This document shows positions 6,945-6,945 of a stretch of 6,945 bases of DNA, one piece after another. This stretch comes from Elusimicrobia bacterium RBG_16_66_12. GTDB taxonomy: Bacteria > Elusimicrobiota > Elusimicrobia > UBA1565 > UBA9628. Position numbers and translations under genes: made by a program. Where the stretch lies: positions 1-6,945 of the forward strand of contig MGUL01000172.1 of the NCBI GenBank assembly GCA_001800005.1. The letters run 5' to 3'. Numbering within the stretch: position 1 is the first letter of the stretch; each line of letters starts with the position of its first letter. The notes under the pieces were generated by a model. It had not been told where the DNA came from and made no database searches. It saw only the letters and a list, made by a program, of their open reading frames with translations.

Positions 6945-6945
6945 C

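Overview
The window is GC-rich bacterial chromosome. It consists of two housekeeping blocks on opposite strands with an AT-richer accessory islet between them. An N-terminal signal peptide on the hydrolase-like gene, a Feo-type ferrous iron transporter and serC are compatible with a free-living or environmental Gram-negative. Nothing in the window fixes the phylum; an uncultivated lineage is possible but not shown.

Left block (1-2808, + strand): three tightly packed genes that look like one operon. They are the 3' end of an HhH-GPD DNA glycosylase with a C-terminal four-cysteine [4Fe-4S] loop, an exported protein of the neutral/alkaline ceramidase N-terminal family, and serC (phosphoserine aminotransferase). 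The ceramidase-like gene starts inside the glycosylase gene (119-base overlap). It ends in an ATGA overlap with serC. A perfect 14-bp inverted repeat with a 3-base loop lies inside serC, over conserved codons.

Middle islet (2809-5004, all genes on the - strand): reading leftwards from feoB there is a small exported protein whose gene carries an apparent one-base frameshift, a 77-residue hypothetical protein coupled to it by ATGA, a strong imperfect hairpin (3848-3926) resembling an integron attC site, a BrnT/BrnA type II toxin-antitoxin pair with a recognisable promoter and a palindrome over its -10 box, a second candidate recombination-site half, and the 3' remnant of an IS1595-family transposase. 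The islet converges on serC. It reads as accumulated mobile or cassette-like cargo.

Right block (5005-6945, - strand): a complete feoB coupled by ATGA to an upstream reading frame of which only seven codons are visible, probably feoA. Together they would import Fe2+ across the inner membrane.

The most unusual items are the palindrome inside serC, the attC-like hairpin next to brnTA, and the dual-coding overlap in which the iron-sulfur cysteines of one gene share bases with the signal peptide of the next.
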